DNA from: SZUA-430 sp040080835
GTDB taxonomy: Bacteria > Pseudomonadota > Alphaproteobacteria > Micropepsales > Micropepsaceae
DNA length: 64,000 bases
Direction: 5' to 3'
NCBI GenBank assembly: GCA_040080835.1
Contig: JBEBHP010000001.1
Coordinates: forward strand, 62,001-126,000
Made by a program: the position numbers and the translations under genes. Within the stretch, counting starts at the first letter, position 1. Every line of letters begins with the position of its first letter. Shown piece after piece: positions 26,073 to 35,391 of this stretch. A model generated the notes under the pieces. That model saw nothing but the letters and a program-made list of their open reading frames with translations, was not told where the DNA came from and searched no databases.

Positions 26073-27443
26073 CTACTCCTTTGATTTCTTCTTTGCCGCC
26101 CGCTTGCGGGCGCGGAACTTCTCTGCATAGCCGTCGACCTGCCGTTGTTCGGCACGTTCAACCGCAAGCGCATTTGCATCAACGCTCTTGGTAATCACAC
26201 TGCCGGCACCGACCATCGCGCCATTGCCAACCGAAACCGGCGCCACGAGAGCCGTATTCGAACCGATGAAGACGTCTTCGCCGATATCGGTAAAGTGCTT
26301 GTCGAAGCCGTCATAATTGCAGGTGATGGTACCAGCACCGATATTTGACCGGGCACCGACGCGCGCATCACCGATATAGGCAAGATGGTTCGCCTTCGCG
26401 CCATCCTCGATGACGGATTTCTTCACCTCGACGAAATTGCCGATATGCACATCGCGTCCGATCTTCGCGCCCGGACGCAATCTCGCATAGGGACCTATCA
26501 GCGAGCCTTCACCAATCGTGCAATCCTCGAAGTGGCAGAACGGCTTGATCGTCACGTTGTCCGCCACAGTCACCCGGGGTCCAAACACGACGTTTGGTCC
26601 GACAAGGACATCGCGGCCAAGCCTTGTATCCATCGAAAACCAGACGCTGTCCGGGTCGGTCAGCGTGGCACCATCGAGCATCGCTCTTTCACGAAGGCGC
26701 CGCTGCATGATGGCTTCCGCTTTCGCGAGTGCGACGCGATGGTCAACGCCCATCACTTCGTCAGGCGAGGCCTCCGCTGTTACGACGCGCAGGCCCTGCG
26801 CGCGCGCAATGGCGACAATCTCGGTCAGGTAATACTCGCCCTGTGCGTTCGATTTGCCGACCTTGTCAAGAAGCGCGAACAGGTGCGGCCCCTCGACGAC
26901 CATGATGCCGGAATTGCAGAAACCGACCTTCCGTTCCTCGGAAGATGCATCCTTGAACTCGACAATGCGTTCGAGCGTTCCGTCCGCATTCTGGATCAGG
27001 CGGCCATACATGGCAGCGTCAACAGGACGAAACCCCAGCACGCCGATGGCAGCTCCGCCTTCCATTGCAGCTTCCACCGAAGCGATGTTGGCAGGCGTGA
27101 TCAGTGGCGTATCGGCAAAAAGGATAGCCACGCGGCCCTTGTAGCCTTCCAGCTGCGCTCGCGCGGCAAGAACGGCATGCCCCGTCCCTAGCGGCGGGTC
27201 CTGAATGGCGATCTCGGCTGGCTGCACCGCTGCTGCGACCGCGTCCATTCCTTTGGCCAGCACGACGACGCATCTGTCGGCACCAGCTTCGCGCGCAACT
27301 GCAAGAACGTGATGCACCATCGCGCGTCCCGCCACCGGATGCAGCACCTTGGGAAGCGCCGACTTCATGCGCGTACCCTTGCCTGCAGCCAGCACAACGG
27401 CGGCCATCGGCGAAGTGCGCTTTCTCGGTATGGGACTCGTCAA
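26073..27443 (-). CDS. glmU: Bifunctional UDP-GlcNAc pyrophosphorylase / GlcN-1-P acetyltransferase
   Basis: Catalyses the last two steps to UDP-GlcNAc. 456 residues: N-terminal uridyltransferase with LAAGKGTRM (18-26) and PLGTGHAVL, and C-terminal left-handed beta-helix acetyltransferase with hexapeptides such as IGEGSLIGPYARLRPGAKIG, the acetyl-CoA region and NYDGFDKHFT, ending in a Lys/Arg-rich tail. The start is a TTG at 27443 with GAGG seven bases upstream; an ATG at 27407 directly before the conserved AAVVLAAGKG is a real alternative. It leads the glmU-glmS operon and is divergent from gph across 149 bases. Confidence 0.96.
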   Translation of the reverse strand: MTSPIPRKRTSPMAAVVLAAGKGTRMKSALPKVLHPVAGRAMVHHVLAVAREAGADRCVVVLAKGMDAVAAAVQPAEIAIQDPPLGTGHAVLAARAQLEGYKGRVAILFADTPLITPANIASVEAAMEGGAAIGVLGFRPVDAAMYGRLIQNADGTLERIVEFKDASSEERKVGFCNSGIMVVEGPHLFALLDKVGKSNAQGEYYLTEIVAIARAQGLRVVTAEASPDEVMGVDHRVALAKAEAIMQRRLRERAMLDGATLTDPDSVWFSMDTRLGRDVLVGPNVVFGPRVTVADNVTIKPFCHFEDCTIGEGSLIGPYARLRPGAKIGRDVHIGNFVEVKKSVIEDGAKANHLAYIGDARVGARSNIGAGTITCNYDGFDKHFTDIGEDVFIGSNTALVAPVSVGNGAMVGAGSVITKSVDANALAVERAEQRQVDGYAEKFRARKRAAKKKSKE

Positions 27444-27592
27444 TCCTTGGCCTCAAAATTCAAATGAAACAGCGATTTGCCGGGGGGACGCTCGCACATT
27501 GGTTATGTCATATTGAAATAAAAAAATGTTTCGTATTCTTGCCAGACTCGTGTCATTTGGCGCGAAACCGCTGATATCCGAGTGAACAATTA

Positions 27593-28273
27593 GTGTCCGC
27601 ACGACTTCCAGAAACGATTGTCTTCGACCTCGACGGCACGCTCGTCGACACGGCCCCCGATTTGGCGGCTGCTCTTAACGCCGTCTTAATCCGAGAACGG
27701 CTGCCAGTCGTGTCGCTCGAGAAAGTCCGCCACATGGTTGGCCGCGGCGCACGCGTGCTAATCGAGAATGCCATGACCTCCCACGGCATCGCGCTCGAGC
27801 CGGCACGTACATCCGAACTCGTCAGGCACTTCCTCGACTATTACGAGGCCAACATCGCGGTCACAAGTCGCCCATTTGATCAGGCTGAAATGCGTGTGCG
27901 CGACCTGGCACGTCGCGGTCACAAGATCGGTATCTGCACGAACAAGCCCGAATACCTGTCGCATAAACTGCTGCACGAGTTGGGGCTCCGGGACCTGTTT
28001 CCGGTCGTCCTCGGCGCAGACTCCAGGCCGTACCGAAAACCAGACCCGCGCCATCTGACGGACACGGTCCAAGCCCTAGGAGGCAACCCGGACGACGCAG
28101 TGCTGGTGGGTGACAGCGAAACCGACGCGCTCACCGGCCAGGCTGCCAACATCCCGGTGATCCTGGTCAGCTTCGGTTATACCGAGATCCCGGTATCCGA
28201 ACTTGGCGCAACCGTTGTCATCGACCACTACCGCGGACTGGAAGATGCGCTGGCCCGCTGCGCGCGGTCGTGA
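27593..28273 (+). CDS. gph: Phosphoglycolate phosphatase (HAD family)
   Basis: HAD-superfamily hydrolase, 226 residues, that removes phosphate from 2-phosphoglycolate. Motif I is VFDLDGTLVDTAPDLAAALN with nucleophile Asp12 and acid Asp14. An alpha-helical cap domain follows, then motif II in ICTNKPEY, Lys in YRKPDP and motif IV in LVGDSETDA. The protein starts at a GTG; no in-frame ATG lies before motif I. It is divergent from glmU. HAD substrate assignments are not safe from sequence, but the cap and DTAPDL signature favour Gph. Confidence 0.9.
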   Translation: MSARLPETIVFDLDGTLVDTAPDLAAALNAVLIRERLPVVSLEKVRHMVGRGARVLIENAMTSHGIALEPARTSELVRHFLDYYEANIAVTSRPFDQAEMRVRDLARRGHKIGICTNKPEYLSHKLLHELGLRDLFPVVLGADSRPYRKPDPRHLTDTVQALGGNPDDAVLVGDSETDALTGQAANIPVILVSFGYTEIPVSELGATVVIDHYRGLEDALARCARS

Positions 28274-28297
28274 CATCACAAGGCGCCTCCGCCCCGT

Positions 28298-29026
28298 TCA
28301 GTCTTTCGCCGCCATGTCGGGCATCCATAATCCATTGTCTTCCTCGTAAGGTGGGTCATAGAACTTGTGGACAGGGATGTTTTCCAGTTCGAGGCCCGTC
28401 TCGTCAGCAAGATAGTCATACCCGATGGCCTGCTGCGTGCCCTTTGGATCCAGATGATTGTAGAGGTCGCGGCGAGCACGCCTTCGTTCCGGTGTAATCA
28501 TCTTGAGATGATAGATGTTGAACTCGGCAACGCGAACCTCGATGCCCGGCGAAATGGCATGCCACGGCGAATGCAGGAACATGGGTGATTTTTCGATGGC
28601 TGGCGGTACCCGGAGCAGGCGTGTCTGCGCCTTCCTTCCCCAGATCCCGTCAACACGATAGGCATGCGGCGCGTAGAGTTCGCGTATCGGAAAGCTGAAG
28701 GCCACGTACTCGTTGCCCGCTGTCATCGGCCTGATGGCCGAGGCCAGCCGACGCTCGAACCGTTCATCCGGATCAATTGCCAGAATCCAGTCCGCGCCAG
28801 CGTCCCGCGCAGCCGATACAAGCAACTGTCGCCGGTGTGGTTCGTCGCTGAAAATGTCTCGGCTGTTGCGATCATCGTACGCAACCCAGCCATCCACCAT
28901 TGGCGAGATGTTTTGAAGCATGCCGGGAACAAGGTGAGCATCGTATCGGTAGGAGAACACGGCAAATATGACCGGGCCCTTGCGTCGACGCTCGACAAGA
29001 TCAGGTTTTGCATGAATGCTGAGCAT
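28298..29026 (-). CDS. GT2-like glycosyltransferase
   Basis: 242 residues. The N-terminal part has the nucleotide-binding alpha/beta region (GPVIFAVFSYRYDAHLVPGML) and GADWILAIDPDERFE, in which DPDER is the metal-binding DxD-type motif of GT-A glycosyltransferases. There is no membrane span. Donor and acceptor are unknown. It is divergent from the GT4-like gene at 29065 with only 38 bases between starts, and belongs to the polysaccharide region running to 35009. C-terminal PVHKFYDPPYEEDNG is not recognised. Confidence 0.8.
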   Translation of the reverse strand: MLSIHAKPDLVERRRKGPVIFAVFSYRYDAHLVPGMLQNISPMVDGWVAYDDRNSRDIFSDEPHRRQLLVSAARDAGADWILAIDPDERFERRLASAIRPMTAGNEYVAFSFPIRELYAPHAYRVDGIWGRKAQTRLLRVPPAIEKSPMFLHSPWHAISPGIEVRVAEFNIYHLKMITPERRRARRDLYNHLDPKGTQQAIGYDYLADETGLELENIPVHKFYDPPYEEDNGLWMPDMAAKD

Positions 29027-29064
29027 GAACAGTCTGGTCCGAACCGGCAGGTAAACTTGGCCTC

Positions 29065-30114
29065 ATGCACATACTGCTGACAAATTCCTTCCTGGCAACC
29101 CGCACGGGATCTGAAATGGCACTCAGGGACCATGCAGTCGAGCTGCGCCGGCGGGGAAACGAGGTTACCGTCTATGCACCTGTGCTGACGACGGCCTGGC
29201 GCGCAGAATTTGCAAGGGCCGGGATCACCGCTACCGATGACCCCGCCACAGTCTCCCCAAGGCCCCACCTCATACACGGCCAGCACGGCGTCGCATTTCT
29301 TGCCTGCATGCACGCCTTTCCCGAGTGTGCCGTCGTGCAATGGCTTCATGACCTCGAAGACCCTGTAGACATCGCCTTGCGGCACCCGGCAATCGCGGTC
29401 CACGTTGCAGTCGACAGCGCGCGCGCAGGTCGTGCCCTCGGCGCGGGCGTCGACCCGGCAAACGTGCGCATCATTGCCAACGCAGTTGATCTCGCAAAGT
29501 TCGCGCCGGTGCCCTTGCCAGAAGCACGTCGCGCACTTGCCATCCTCAAACGGGACGGCCTGGAGCACACGGAAAAAGTCGTGCGTGACGCATGTACCCA
29601 GACTGGCTGGAACGTTTCGTTCGCAGGGAACGGTGTCCGCCGGGAAGTCAACCAGTTGGAACAAGCCTACGCGGCCTGCGACCTCGTCATCGCATCAGGA
29701 CGTTGCGCACTTGAAGCCATCGCCATGGGAAGGTCCGTCATCCTTTGTGATCATAACCGGCTTGGCGGACTGGTCGGTGACGACAACTGGAACGGGCTTC
29801 GCGAACACAATCTGGGGCGCAATGCGATGAACGAGCCTCTGACCCAGGACAGACTGTCCGCGCTGCTGGTCGAGGCCACGAAAGTTGATCCCGTCGCATT
29901 TTCGGCCCGTGTCCGTCCATCGCTTGATCTCAGGCTTGCAGGTGACCAGGTGGAGTCTCTCTATCGCGACGTGCTGCGCACCCACGCACCACTCGAGCCT
30001 CTGGACATGCGCGCGACCTGGAGCGCCGACCTCCTGGCTCTCGCAACGGAACTCAGCAAAACTCACCTTGAACATTGGCATCGCATCGCGAAGGACATGG
30101 ACGCTCGTCGCTAG
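29065..30114 (+). CDS. GT4-like glycosyltransferase
   Basis: 349 residues, GT-B type. The N-terminal Rossmann part begins MHILLTNSFLATRTGSEMALRDHAVELRRRGNEVTVY, the usual start of group 1 transferases. VRIIANAVDLAKFAPV is the typical linker, and LIASGRCALEAIAMGRSVILCD corresponds to the nucleotide-sugar binding E-x7-E region. It probably adds a sugar to a surface glycan in the cytoplasm; the specific sugar is unknown. It lies alone on the plus strand between two minus-strand GT2 genes. Confidence 0.84.
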   Translation: MHILLTNSFLATRTGSEMALRDHAVELRRRGNEVTVYAPVLTTAWRAEFARAGITATDDPATVSPRPHLIHGQHGVAFLACMHAFPECAVVQWLHDLEDPVDIALRHPAIAVHVAVDSARAGRALGAGVDPANVRIIANAVDLAKFAPVPLPEARRALAILKRDGLEHTEKVVRDACTQTGWNVSFAGNGVRREVNQLEQAYAACDLVIASGRCALEAIAMGRSVILCDHNRLGGLVGDDNWNGLREHNLGRNAMNEPLTQDRLSALLVEATKVDPVAFSARVRPSLDLRLAGDQVESLYRDVLRTHAPLEPLDMRATWSADLLALATELSKTHLEHWHRIAKDMDARR

Positions 30115-30129
30115 GTCAACCCAGTGGGA

Positions 30130-30969
30130 TCAATCCTCATCTGCTCTCGAGGACCGCAAGGCGCCGGCGGCATATGCGACGGCACCAGCAACGACCAGCA
30201 CCGCTATGACCGGAAGCCGCATGCGCTGACGTGCGTCAAGAACACGTGGAGCCAGCCGCATCGTATCCGCGATGCGCCTGAGCGCCGCGCCCGCGACCGA
30301 AGGCGGTTTGCGCCCAGTCAGGTTTTCCCAGACACGAGCGCTGCGACCGCCTCGACGGAACTGGTCGTTCATGAACGCGCGGAGCGTGGTTGGACTTCGA
30401 TGAACTGTCACGATGTCCGGCGCCCACAGCGGCGGTACCGTAGCGGACACGCGCTGGCTGAACTCGGTATCTTCGCCAGCGCGAAGGTCTTCACGAAACA
30501 GGCCGTATTTGTGAAATACCGTCCGGTCGAAGGACAAGCCATAGACGAGAACTCGCTCTGGCGGACAGGTCGGCATGCGACGGCTGAACAACCCGATATG
30601 AGAAGCCAGCGCGATGACATTGGATGGGTCATCACTCATGAGAGCGCTTGCAACGGCAACCTGCCCTGCACGGTGCAGCACCAGTCGGCGCGCCACCCAC
30701 CCAGGAGCTGCCTCGCAGTCATCGGCCAGAAACGCAATGACCGAGCCGTTCGCATTCCTGATGCCTAGGTTTCTCGCGGCCCCTGGCCACAGTCGCTCGG
30801 CCACTTCAAAAACGGGGACATGGATGCCAGTGAGTTCGAGAAGTCGCCGCGCCTGACCTCCCCCGGAGTTCACCACGACGACTTCGGGTCTTGGCGACTG
30901 GTCAAGCAGTGATCTCACCGCAGCGACAAGTGTGGGGGGCGCACGGAATGACAGCACGATCACCGTCAT
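30130..30969 (-). CDS. GT2-family glycosyltransferase with C-terminal membrane segment
   Basis: 279 residues. GT-A signatures: TVIVLSFRAPPTLVAAVRSLLDQS at the N-terminus, VVNSGG, and FLADDCEAAPGW, where the DD pair is the DxD-type metal site. Near the C-terminus LPVIAVLVVAGAVAYAAGAL is a membrane span, so the enzyme is probably anchored at the inner membrane. GGAA lies five bases before this ATG, which rejects the TTG nine codons upstream. The stop is 16 bases from the stop of the convergent GT4-like gene. Confidence 0.86.
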   Translation of the reverse strand: MTVIVLSFRAPPTLVAAVRSLLDQSPRPEVVVVNSGGGQARRLLELTGIHVPVFEVAERLWPGAARNLGIRNANGSVIAFLADDCEAAPGWVARRLVLHRAGQVAVASALMSDDPSNVIALASHIGLFSRRMPTCPPERVLVYGLSFDRTVFHKYGLFREDLRAGEDTEFSQRVSATVPPLWAPDIVTVHRSPTTLRAFMNDQFRRGGRSARVWENLTGRKPPSVAGAALRRIADTMRLAPRVLDARQRMRLPVIAVLVVAGAVAYAAGALRSSRADED

Positions 30970-31079
30970 GTCAGTTCCGTTGGCAAGAGTTGTCAATCAG
31001 GCACCAGTTCGTTAGAAGCAATCCATACTGCCGGATTTTCCGGGCTCGGCCAACCTGCCGGGTGAGCGGGTTGGGTTGC

Positions 31080-32393
31080 ATGTCTAGTAACGACGCGAAG
31101 ATCGGCAAGAATGACGGCACGACGGCCGGCGCCGTTGAATCCTGTCGTGATGGCGTCCTGGTTGGATGGGCTGAAGTTCCGGGCCTGCCGATGGTGCCAG
31201 CCGTGGTCGACTTCGTCATCGACAACCAGCCCGCAGGATCTGCCAAAGCCAATCTGATGCGCGCAGACTTGCGGGCGCGCGGCATTCGCGACGGGTTCGC
31301 AGGCTTCCAGTTCAAGGTGCCCGCGCCATTCCTGGATGGCAACACCCACAGGCTTGTTGCCACGGAACGGGTGTCACGACGCGTGTTGCAGGGCCTGTCC
31401 CTCATCCGCGATGACACGGGGCGCGAGCGCATGGCGCGTGCAGCCATGTTTACGCAAGGCGCAGTACTCGCGCACTCCACTTCCGACAGCACGTTTCTCG
31501 ATCAGCTCCATACACGAAGACGCCTTGCGGTATTCTGCACGTACACGCCGGATCACCTGATGCATGGCCAGCACCACTGGATGATCCGGTCGCTGCGCGA
31601 TGCGGGATTTGATGTCCTGTTGGTGCAGGGCTTCGACAGGAACGTCGATCACGGCGCGCACACGACTGCACTTGCCGCCGCCGCAGATGCGTACATAGCA
31701 AAGGACAATGTTGGCTACGATTTCGGCAGCTGGTTTGCCGCGTTGACGTTGCTTGGAAACGAAATCGGCAAACTGGATGAGCTGTTGCTGGTCAACGACA
31801 GCATCTTTGGGCCATTCCGCAATGGTGCATCACTCAGGTCGCTCATTGACCAGGATCCAAGTGACGTACTCGGCATGTGCGACAGCTACGAACACAACTA
31901 TCACCTGCAAAGCTTCTTTCTGCTTTTTCGCCAGCGCATTTTGCGAAGTGGCGCTGTGAACGACTTCGCCAGCGCCTACCCGTTCAGCGAAAACAAGAGA
32001 GACGTGATCCGCGAGGGTGAACTGAGCCTGACGACGCACTTGCAGAAAGCCGGATACTCGTGTGCAGCACTTTTTGCCTATGACGTGATGGCGCGCAAAT
32101 GGCTGGACCAATATGAGATCCTGAAGGACGCAATGCCCGCCGATGCTGCCGGAATTCTGTCATCACTCGCGATCAGGATCCGCAACGGTGAGCCAGTCAA
32201 TCCATGTCACTTCTTCTGGGAAATGCTAATCAACAGCGGATGCCCATTCATAAAACGCGAACTCATCCTGAAAAATCCGATGGCCGTGCCGCAACTGAAC
32301 CGCGCGGCAGGCCTCATTCGATCAAGCGGATATCCGCTTGCGCACATCAAGGAAGCAGCCCAGCGGTATGGCGCGACGCGCGTTCTGTTCTGA
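31080..32393 (+). CDS. Rhamnan synthesis F (RgpF)-family protein
   Basis: 437 residues. The C-terminal two thirds match the RgpF family: RLAVFCTYTPDHLMHGQHHWMIRSLRDAGFDVLLV, AKDNVGYDFGSWFAAL, ELLLVNDSIFGPF, QSFFLLFRQRIL, and PVNPCHFFWEMLI. RgpF proteins take part in rhamnose-glucose or related cell-surface polysaccharide assembly; streptococcal RgpF is thought to be a rhamnosyltransferase. Residues 1-130 form a separate domain (RDGVLVGWAEVPGLP...) that resembles small sugar-processing accessory domains. The start ATG (31080) is chosen because the upstream open frame overlaps the divergent GT2 gene. Confidence 0.85.
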   Translation: MSSNDAKIGKNDGTTAGAVESCRDGVLVGWAEVPGLPMVPAVVDFVIDNQPAGSAKANLMRADLRARGIRDGFAGFQFKVPAPFLDGNTHRLVATERVSRRVLQGLSLIRDDTGRERMARAAMFTQGAVLAHSTSDSTFLDQLHTRRRLAVFCTYTPDHLMHGQHHWMIRSLRDAGFDVLLVQGFDRNVDHGAHTTALAAAADAYIAKDNVGYDFGSWFAALTLLGNEIGKLDELLLVNDSIFGPFRNGASLRSLIDQDPSDVLGMCDSYEHNYHLQSFFLLFRQRILRSGAVNDFASAYPFSENKRDVIREGELSLTTHLQKAGYSCAALFAYDVMARKWLDQYEILKDAMPADAAGILSSLAIRIRNGEPVNPCHFFWEMLINSGCPFIKRELILKNPMAVPQLNRAAGLIRSSGYPLAHIKEAAQRYGATRVLF

Positions 32394-32405
32394 AGTGCGA
32401 ACCTG

Positions 32406-33770
32406 CTAGGTCGGCGGACCGTAAAGTGCCGTAAGCGCATCACGTTCGGCTTCGACGGTCTGGAACAGGCCAAAGAGCGCCGAGTCAGGGTCTTGGCGAC
32501 GGTGACGGTCCTTGAGACCGGCATCGGTGCCGAAATAGTATGTGATGCCACCCATGACGCTGTCATAGTCTTCGTCGCTGATCGCGCCACGAATGTTGAA
32601 TGCAAGCCCCGGCAGCGCAGCGAAGCCCGGCATGTATTCTGCCTGGAGGCGGCCCACCGTGACGTTTTTCTCGAAATCACCGCCCGCCGTAATTGCGAAA
32701 TTGTCGGTCGCATACCAGCGCACATCAACATTGGCGAATGCCGTGTCTTCAAAATTGTCCGAGAACTGATAGCCGGCCTTGGCGAGAAGCGTAACTTGCT
32801 GCAGGTAGATTTCAGCTTCTGCGCCGATGCGGGTTGCCGAGAGATTGGCCTGGTCCTCGCTCACGTGAGCAACGAACGCACCGGCAAGATAGGAATCCGG
32901 ATCACGCGTGAAGATATGCGCGGCGGCGCCAACTGAAGTGTCGCCATCGACACCCGAACCACCGAACTCGCCCTGGATGCCCCACTGCTGACCCACTGGA
33001 AGCGTCACCGCAGCCACACCAGACCAGGCACCGTCCCCGGACACCTGACCGCCAAGGCCCGTGATCTTGAGATTGGTCTGATTGACTGCAGGATCTGCGG
33101 CGACCCCTGCCGCGGTGCCCAGGCCGAATATTGTCGCCACCGTGAGCGGCTTGATCGAAAGGCGGACGGCGCGCGAAGCGCGGCTAAGCCAGTTTTCTGT
33201 CTTCGCATCTTCGATCGCGACCAGCGGAACTGCGGGCAGGCCAAATCCGATACGGATCGAGGGACAGATTGCAGCCGGACCAAAGGCATCCGCGACATGT
33301 CGCGCAACTGAACTCTCGATGCCTGCAAGATCGGACACTCGCACCTTCGCACCCGAGGCAAGCGTTGATGGATGCAGTTTGACAAACAGCGTCCGCAGTG
33401 TCGGTGCGTACGCCAGCACATCAAGTCGGCCCGCAAGGCTCGCGCGAATTGTTCGGCCTGCAGCAAGCAGCGACTTCGCCTGGGTGATCGCCCCTGTCGG
33501 GTCATAGACCACGTGCTCGCCATCCATGACCGCCAGAAGGCGTTCAAGACTCCTCGGAGAGTTCAGCGATGCCGCGTCATGAAATCGGACTTCAACTTTT
33601 GCAGCACCGGCAGCGCGTGCCTTCTGCGAGATTTCCGCAGTAACCGCATCACGCTGCGGAACCGCCGCCACGTGAACGATCAAGCGCGCATCAGTCTGGG
33701 GACCTGCAAAAGCAGCAGCGAAAATTGGCTTGGAAATGCCGCGGAGGGCATTTGCAATCTGATGTGACAT
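32406..33770 (-). CDS. Outer-membrane beta-barrel protein with 190-residue N-terminal domain
   Basis: 454 residues in three parts. Residues 1-190 form a soluble domain (MSHQIANALRGISKPIFAAAF, then repeated alpha/beta elements). Residues 200-225 (RAVRLSIKPLTVATIFGLGT then AAGVAA) look like a signal peptide with basic start, hydrophobic core and AxA end. Residues 230-430 are alternating hydrophobic/polar strands typical of an outer-membrane barrel (GVAAVTLPVGQQWGIQGEFG, TLLAKAGYQF, AEYMPGFAAL, MGGITYYFG). A signal this deep in the protein is odd; the start at 33770 has GGGG seven bases upstream and no start codon occurs near the signal-like segment. Family unknown; lies in the polysaccharide region. 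Confidence 0.75.
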   Translation of the reverse strand: MSHQIANALRGISKPIFAAAFAGPQTDARLIVHVAAVPQRDAVTAEISQKARAAGAAKVEVRFHDAASLNSPRSLERLLAVMDGEHVVYDPTGAITQAKSLLAAGRTIRASLAGRLDVLAYAPTLRTLFVKLHPSTLASGAKVRVSDLAGIESSVARHVADAFGPAAICPSIRIGFGLPAVPLVAIEDAKTENWLSRASRAVRLSIKPLTVATIFGLGTAAGVAADPAVNQTNLKITGLGGQVSGDGAWSGVAAVTLPVGQQWGIQGEFGGSGVDGDTSVGAAAHIFTRDPDSYLAGAFVAHVSEDQANLSATRIGAEAEIYLQQVTLLAKAGYQFSDNFEDTAFANVDVRWYATDNFAITAGGDFEKNVTVGRLQAEYMPGFAALPGLAFNIRGAISDEDYDSVMGGITYYFGTDAGLKDRHRRQDPDSALFGLFQTVEAERDALTALYGPPT

Positions 33771-33968
33771 TGGGGATCCCCTGAATTGAACGCATGACTC
33801 GACGGCAAGATGCCCAAATACGAACGCAAGTTCAATGGCGGCCATCGAGATCGGCACGCAAATGCGCAAATTCTTATATGCTGCAGTGAAGCGCTGTCCG
33901 AGCCTGCAAAATCTCCGAAACATACGCACCCAGAGGTTGCAAAACTTGGCACGCAGTACGCGCGTTCG

Positions 33969-35009
33969 TCAGCCGAGATCGCCACCAATGGCAGCCCAGC
34001 TGTCTGCTGCGAATGCCCGCATGTCCCACCACTGCTCAAAGCGGTCGCTGCCGAGCATGCGATTGAAACTGTCCCCGAAAATTGGACGCCCGCCTTCTTG
34101 CGCGAGTATTTCGTTCACGAATGACACAAACGCCAGCCTGTCTCGCGCAATCACCTGCATCAGCCGCGAGCGCACGACGAAGCGTGGAAGGGCCAGTCCA
34201 CGAAATTCAGCCACGGCATCCCGAATGGCCAGGACATCCGGTGGCACGATCTTCCAGCTTTGCGGGTCGAAATAATGATCCCGTCCGCCGCGGCATGGAG
34301 TTGCCACTATGGGCAAGCCCGCCATCTGGTATTCGACTGCCACCCGCATCGCGCCTTCCCGGGGCGACAGGCACAGGCCCACTGCACTGCCCGCATACGC
34401 AAGATTGACTTCTGCGGGCGGCAGGCGCGCACAACCTGTATCGGTCAGCGTGTTCAGAAGAACCCCGCCTGGCACCTTGAGCAACAGGTCGCGACATGCC
34501 GCGTGGAAGGCCTCCGCCGTGTGTTCTCCAGGATCTCGATACGCAATGAAGGCGACCTTTGGCACCGCCGCTGCAAGCTCGTTGCGCTTTTCGGGCGATA
34601 TCCGGCCGTTATAGACCGCATCAAATCCGATGCGCTGGCTTCCCACGGGGCGAAACACGTCCTCACGCACGAAGATGTTCTGGTTGTGCGTGTGGGCGGA
34701 CAGGCCAAACCCTCGCAGCAACTGCGTTTCGCCATCGATGTTGCAGATCCATTCAAAGCGATGGTGGGCATGCTTGGCCATGAAGGGATGGGCGTCGTCT
34801 GCCAGCTCACGCGCTTCAGCCTCGTCAGCAACACTTCCCTTCGCGATGAGCAGAAAAGTCACCCGGCGACGCCTGAACAGCGGAGCAAGCACGCTGGCCG
34901 CTCCGAAACGGAAAAGCCTGCCGGTCCAGCCAAGCACGACGGGTGGATCAACGCTGATGACGCTCGCGTAATTGCTGCCGGGCTTGATCTGGTTGAAATC
35001 CGGAGCCAT
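33969..35009 (-). CDS. GT-B glycosyltransferase
   Basis: 346 residues. N-terminal: NYASVISVDPPVVLGWTGRLFRF. The C-terminal nucleotide-sugar region is visible as LAYAGSAVGLCLSPREGAMRVAVEYQMAGLPIVATPCRGG (E-x7-E-type), with a YNGRIS segment mid-protein. There is no membrane span. It probably builds a surface polysaccharide; donor and acceptor are unknown. A GGAAGG-type site lies just before this ATG, and the TTG 19 codons upstream has none. Upstream lies tRNA-Val on the other strand. Confidence 0.8.
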   Translation of the reverse strand: MAPDFNQIKPGSNYASVISVDPPVVLGWTGRLFRFGAASVLAPLFRRRRVTFLLIAKGSVADEAEARELADDAHPFMAKHAHHRFEWICNIDGETQLLRGFGLSAHTHNQNIFVREDVFRPVGSQRIGFDAVYNGRISPEKRNELAAAVPKVAFIAYRDPGEHTAEAFHAACRDLLLKVPGGVLLNTLTDTGCARLPPAEVNLAYAGSAVGLCLSPREGAMRVAVEYQMAGLPIVATPCRGGRDHYFDPQSWKIVPPDVLAIRDAVAEFRGLALPRFVVRSRLMQVIARDRLAFVSFVNEILAQEGGRPIFGDSFNRMLGSDRFEQWWDMRAFAADSWAAIGGDLG

Positions 35010-35246
35010 TCGTCCGCCTTCCTGTTCCGAAGGCCTATACAGTGCGGTCCCGGGCGTCGTCCACAAAGAGTACCTGGAGGAACGTCTGCGAGACGGGGGT
35101 TAACAGGCTTTCGGATTGAAGCGGATTCCGAGGGTTTCCGTATTGCCTGCGACTATTGAGCGGAGAGTAGAGGTGCGGGACACCGTGTCGCCTGCGCTTG
35201 ACTTCAACGCTGGCAGGCCCCTATGACATCGACCCACCAAGATTTC
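35010..35246. other. Divergent gap before tRNA-Val
   Basis: About 240 bases between the minus-strand GT-B gene and the tRNA. It must hold promoters for both directions. No additional gene or clear repeat is seen. Confidence 0.4.
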
Positions 35247-35321
35247 GGGCGCTTAGCTCAGCGGGAGAGCACTACCTTCACACGGTAGGGGTCGCTGGTT
35301 CAATCCCAGCAGCGCCCACCA
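35247..35321 (+). tRNA. tRNA-Val (anticodon CAC)
   Basis: 75 bases including the encoded CCA. Seven-base acceptor stem GGGCGCT / AGCGCCC, D-arm GCTCAGCGGGAGAGC, anticodon stem CTACC / GGTAG with loop TTCACAC giving anticodon CAC (codon GTG), and T-arm CTGG-TTCAATC-CCAG. Confidence 0.95.
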
Positions 35322-35391
35322 TCCTCTGGCAATTCCTGCATTCAATCACTACATCTTAAATCCCATCCCAGCCAAGATTGTCGCGCGTCCT

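Noticed and set aside
24312..26084. Two long plus-strand frames (308 and 281 codons) opposite glmS
   Set aside because: They are shadows of glmS; their translations lack any family features and have no ribosome sites, and glmS is unquestionable.
28723..29664. A 313-codon minus-strand frame across two glycosyltransferase starts
   Set aside because: It overlaps both well-supported transferases and has no recognisable motif.
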